Source: Anaerolineae bacterium (GTDB lineage Bacteria; Chloroflexota; Anaerolineae; Aggregatilineales; Phototrophicaceae). Taken from it: 64,000 nt of DNA. Each line of letters opens with the position of its first letter. Within the stretch, counting starts at the first letter, position 1. Of the stretch, positions 63,055 to 64,000 are shown piece by piece. The notes under the pieces were generated by a model that was not told the origin of the DNA, did no database searches, and saw only the letters and a program-made list of their open reading frames with translations. The stretch is taken from the NCBI GenBank assembly GCA_019912965.1, contig JAIOHM010000083.1:1-64000 (forward strand), written 5' to 3'. The translations under genes and the position numbers were made by a program.

Positions 63055-64000
63055 CTACAATTTCGGCGGAGTGACCCCTGTCTGTCCCTGATACTTCCCT
63101 TTCTTATCCGCATACGAGACTTCGCATTCCTCGTCTGCCTCAAAGAAAATCACCTGCGCGATTCCCTCATTCGCATAAATCTTCGCGGGCAGGGGAGTCG
63201 TATTGCTGATTTCCAGCGTCACGAATCCTTCCCACCCCGGCTCGAACGGCGTAATGTTGGTTATGATACCACAATTTTTGACGAAAACCCCCGCTTCTAA
63301 GGCAAAGTTTCCAGCTTCGGGGACAGTCAAGCAGTAAACGTCGTGATCTCCGGGTAGTACACGAACAGCCGATACTTTGTGATTTTTCTGCTTTTGTTGT
63401 GTTCCCTTGAAGGCATGGATGATCTCTGGAAAACGTCGAAAAACAGCTCGATCACAGTTGAGCAGTCGTGAAGCCCCGCGAATTGAACCTGTTTCATCTA
63501 ATGCTGCTCGTACAATATCTGCCGTAATTTCTTCACGAATACGCATTCTTCGTGCAATTTCGCGTTGATTTTCTCGTCTTGTTCCATCATCATTAGCCCA
63601 CGCTTGACGTGACAGTTCCCCTTTTAGCAGGCGATTGACTGGATTTTCGTAATATTCACGCATTTGCGCGCTTTTAATGGCTCGTCGCTCATCCGTCCAT
63701 GCTGCAAAATACTTTTCGATGTGCTTTATGCGTTGTTCCGCATACTTATCATCATGCCAGTAGCTAATCATTTTTTCACGCTGTGATGCAGAAAATGCTT
63801 CTCGCCATTCAGCATCCTCCTGCCACAACCGCTGGATAGCTTCGCTGATAGCTTTACCGTGTGTATCAGGGTCAAAATCTGCACCATACGTCTCGCCATT
63901 ATGATGACGTATATGTTCGCTCGCATCCATTCGGGTAATATTCCATGGATTGTTGTTGCGCCGTAGGTGGTCAATGTGGTGGCGATGTGTATTAGGCGTG
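63055..64000 (-). CDS. dcd: dCTP deaminase interrupted by an intein (5' part outside window)
   Basis: The last 72 residues (63055-63273) are the C-terminal part of dCTP deaminase: [37 protein letters not shown] (its TLE glutamate matches the catalytic Glu of the family) and [13 protein letters not shown]. Directly before them comes an intein, ending [20 protein letters not shown] then K-N|C. The frame is open without a stop to base 64000, so the N-extein and intein N-terminus lie beyond the window. An internal ATG at 63930 is not the true start. The enzyme makes dUTP from dCTP for thymidylate synthesis; activity depends on splicing. The protein is the minus-strand gene 76 bases upstream of the HTH gene. 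Confidence 0.85.
   Translation of the reverse strand, partial: TPNTHRHHIDHLRRNNNPWNITRMDASEHIRHHNGETYGADFDPDTHGKAISEAIQRLWQEDAEWREAFSASQREKMISYWHDDKYAEQRIKHIEKYFAAWTDERRAIKSAQMREYYENPVNRLLKGELSRQAWANDDGTRRENQREIARRMRIREEITADIVRAALDETGSIRGASRLLNCDRAVFRRFPEIIHAFKGTQQKQKNHKVSAVRVLPGDHDVYCLTVPEAGNFALEAGVFVKNCGIITNITPFEPGWEGFVTLEISNTTPLPAKIYANEGIAQVIFFEADEECEVSYADKKGKYQGQTGVTPPKL
63274..64000 (-). mobile_element. Intein with HNH homing-endonuclease domain (N-terminal part outside window)
   Basis: At least 242 residues of intein are visible. At the far end lies [20 protein letters not shown] followed by [10 protein letters not shown] (about 63900-63990), an HNH nuclease motif. A basic helical part and an HTH-like [20 protein letters not shown] (NUMOD-type DNA-binding) come next. 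[12 protein letters not shown] and [19 protein letters not shown] match the C-terminal splicing blocks; the splice site is Asn (63276-63274) before Cys (63273-63271). The penultimate residue is Lys where His is usual. The N-terminal splicing blocks are not visible. Confidence 0.85.

Noticed and set aside
63055-63930. Stand-alone 291-residue protein starting at the ATG at 63930
   Set aside because: The frame stays open upstream to the window end and the HNH motif crosses this ATG, so it is internal to a longer intein-containing protein.

Overview
The window reads as one stretch of a bacterial chromosome, most likely from the phylum Chloroflexota. The basis is two DUF2298 (Chlor_Arch_YYY) membrane proteins, an Agl23-type protein fused to NHL repeats, very large GT39-like proteins, and the mix of housekeeping genes. 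The class cannot be fixed by eye. There is no rRNA, CRISPR array, prophage or plasmid backbone.

Left edge (1-3688) is an accessory patch. It holds the right end of an IS3-family element that appears to have cut off the 3' end of a hypothetical gene, a tRNA-Gly(CCC) with a consensus promoter and a terminator, a 33-codon remnant of an IS3 OrfA, a TetR regulator with a palindromic operator candidate, an HSL-type alpha/beta hydrolase, and about 0.9 kb without a gene.

3689-24698 is a co-directional, tightly spaced block that I read as a cell-surface glycan or glycolipid assembly locus: an LPG-synthase-TM/flippase-like protein, a GT4 glycosyltransferase, a SAM methyltransferase, four GT39- or Agl23-like polytopic proteins, two DUF2298 proteins (one fused to a GT39-like half in a protein of about 1825 residues), and an ECF sigma factor with its zinc anti-sigma factor. 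The last gene joins an Agl23-like membrane half to an extracytoplasmic NHL propeller.

24919-32349 is a translation/RNA operon (nusA, rnpM/ylxR, infB, rbfA, DHH phosphoesterase, truB, ribF). 32365-45535 mixes housekeeping and central metabolism: era, a histidine phosphatase, GTP-type pckG, mdh, a metallophosphoesterase, fmt, recJ, a secreted glycosidase-like protein and a DUF1385 protein. 45532-50664 on the minus strand carries an MFS-HEAT fusion, a YkgJ-type cysteine-cluster protein and mutS. 50798-56472 carries a ROK kinase, a GAF-PAS sensor kinase, a CpXC protein and a second secreted glycosidase-like protein. 56553-62031 is a minus-strand run: VOC protein, nucleotidyltransferase-like protein, secreted PPC protein, small membrane protein, methyltransferase and an OmpR-type response regulator.

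Right edge (62175-64000) holds tRNA-Val(UAC), an HTH protein with a LAGLIDADG-like segment, and the most striking item: a dCTP deaminase gene interrupted by an intein with an HNH homing-endonuclease motif. The reading frame stays open through the window end, so the N-extein lies outside. The strongest leads are this split dcd gene, the giant glycan locus with its two unusual fusions, and several single-gene oddities (zinc-less ROK kinase, TKTD variant of the IF-2 G4 motif, inverted repeat over a kinase start codon).
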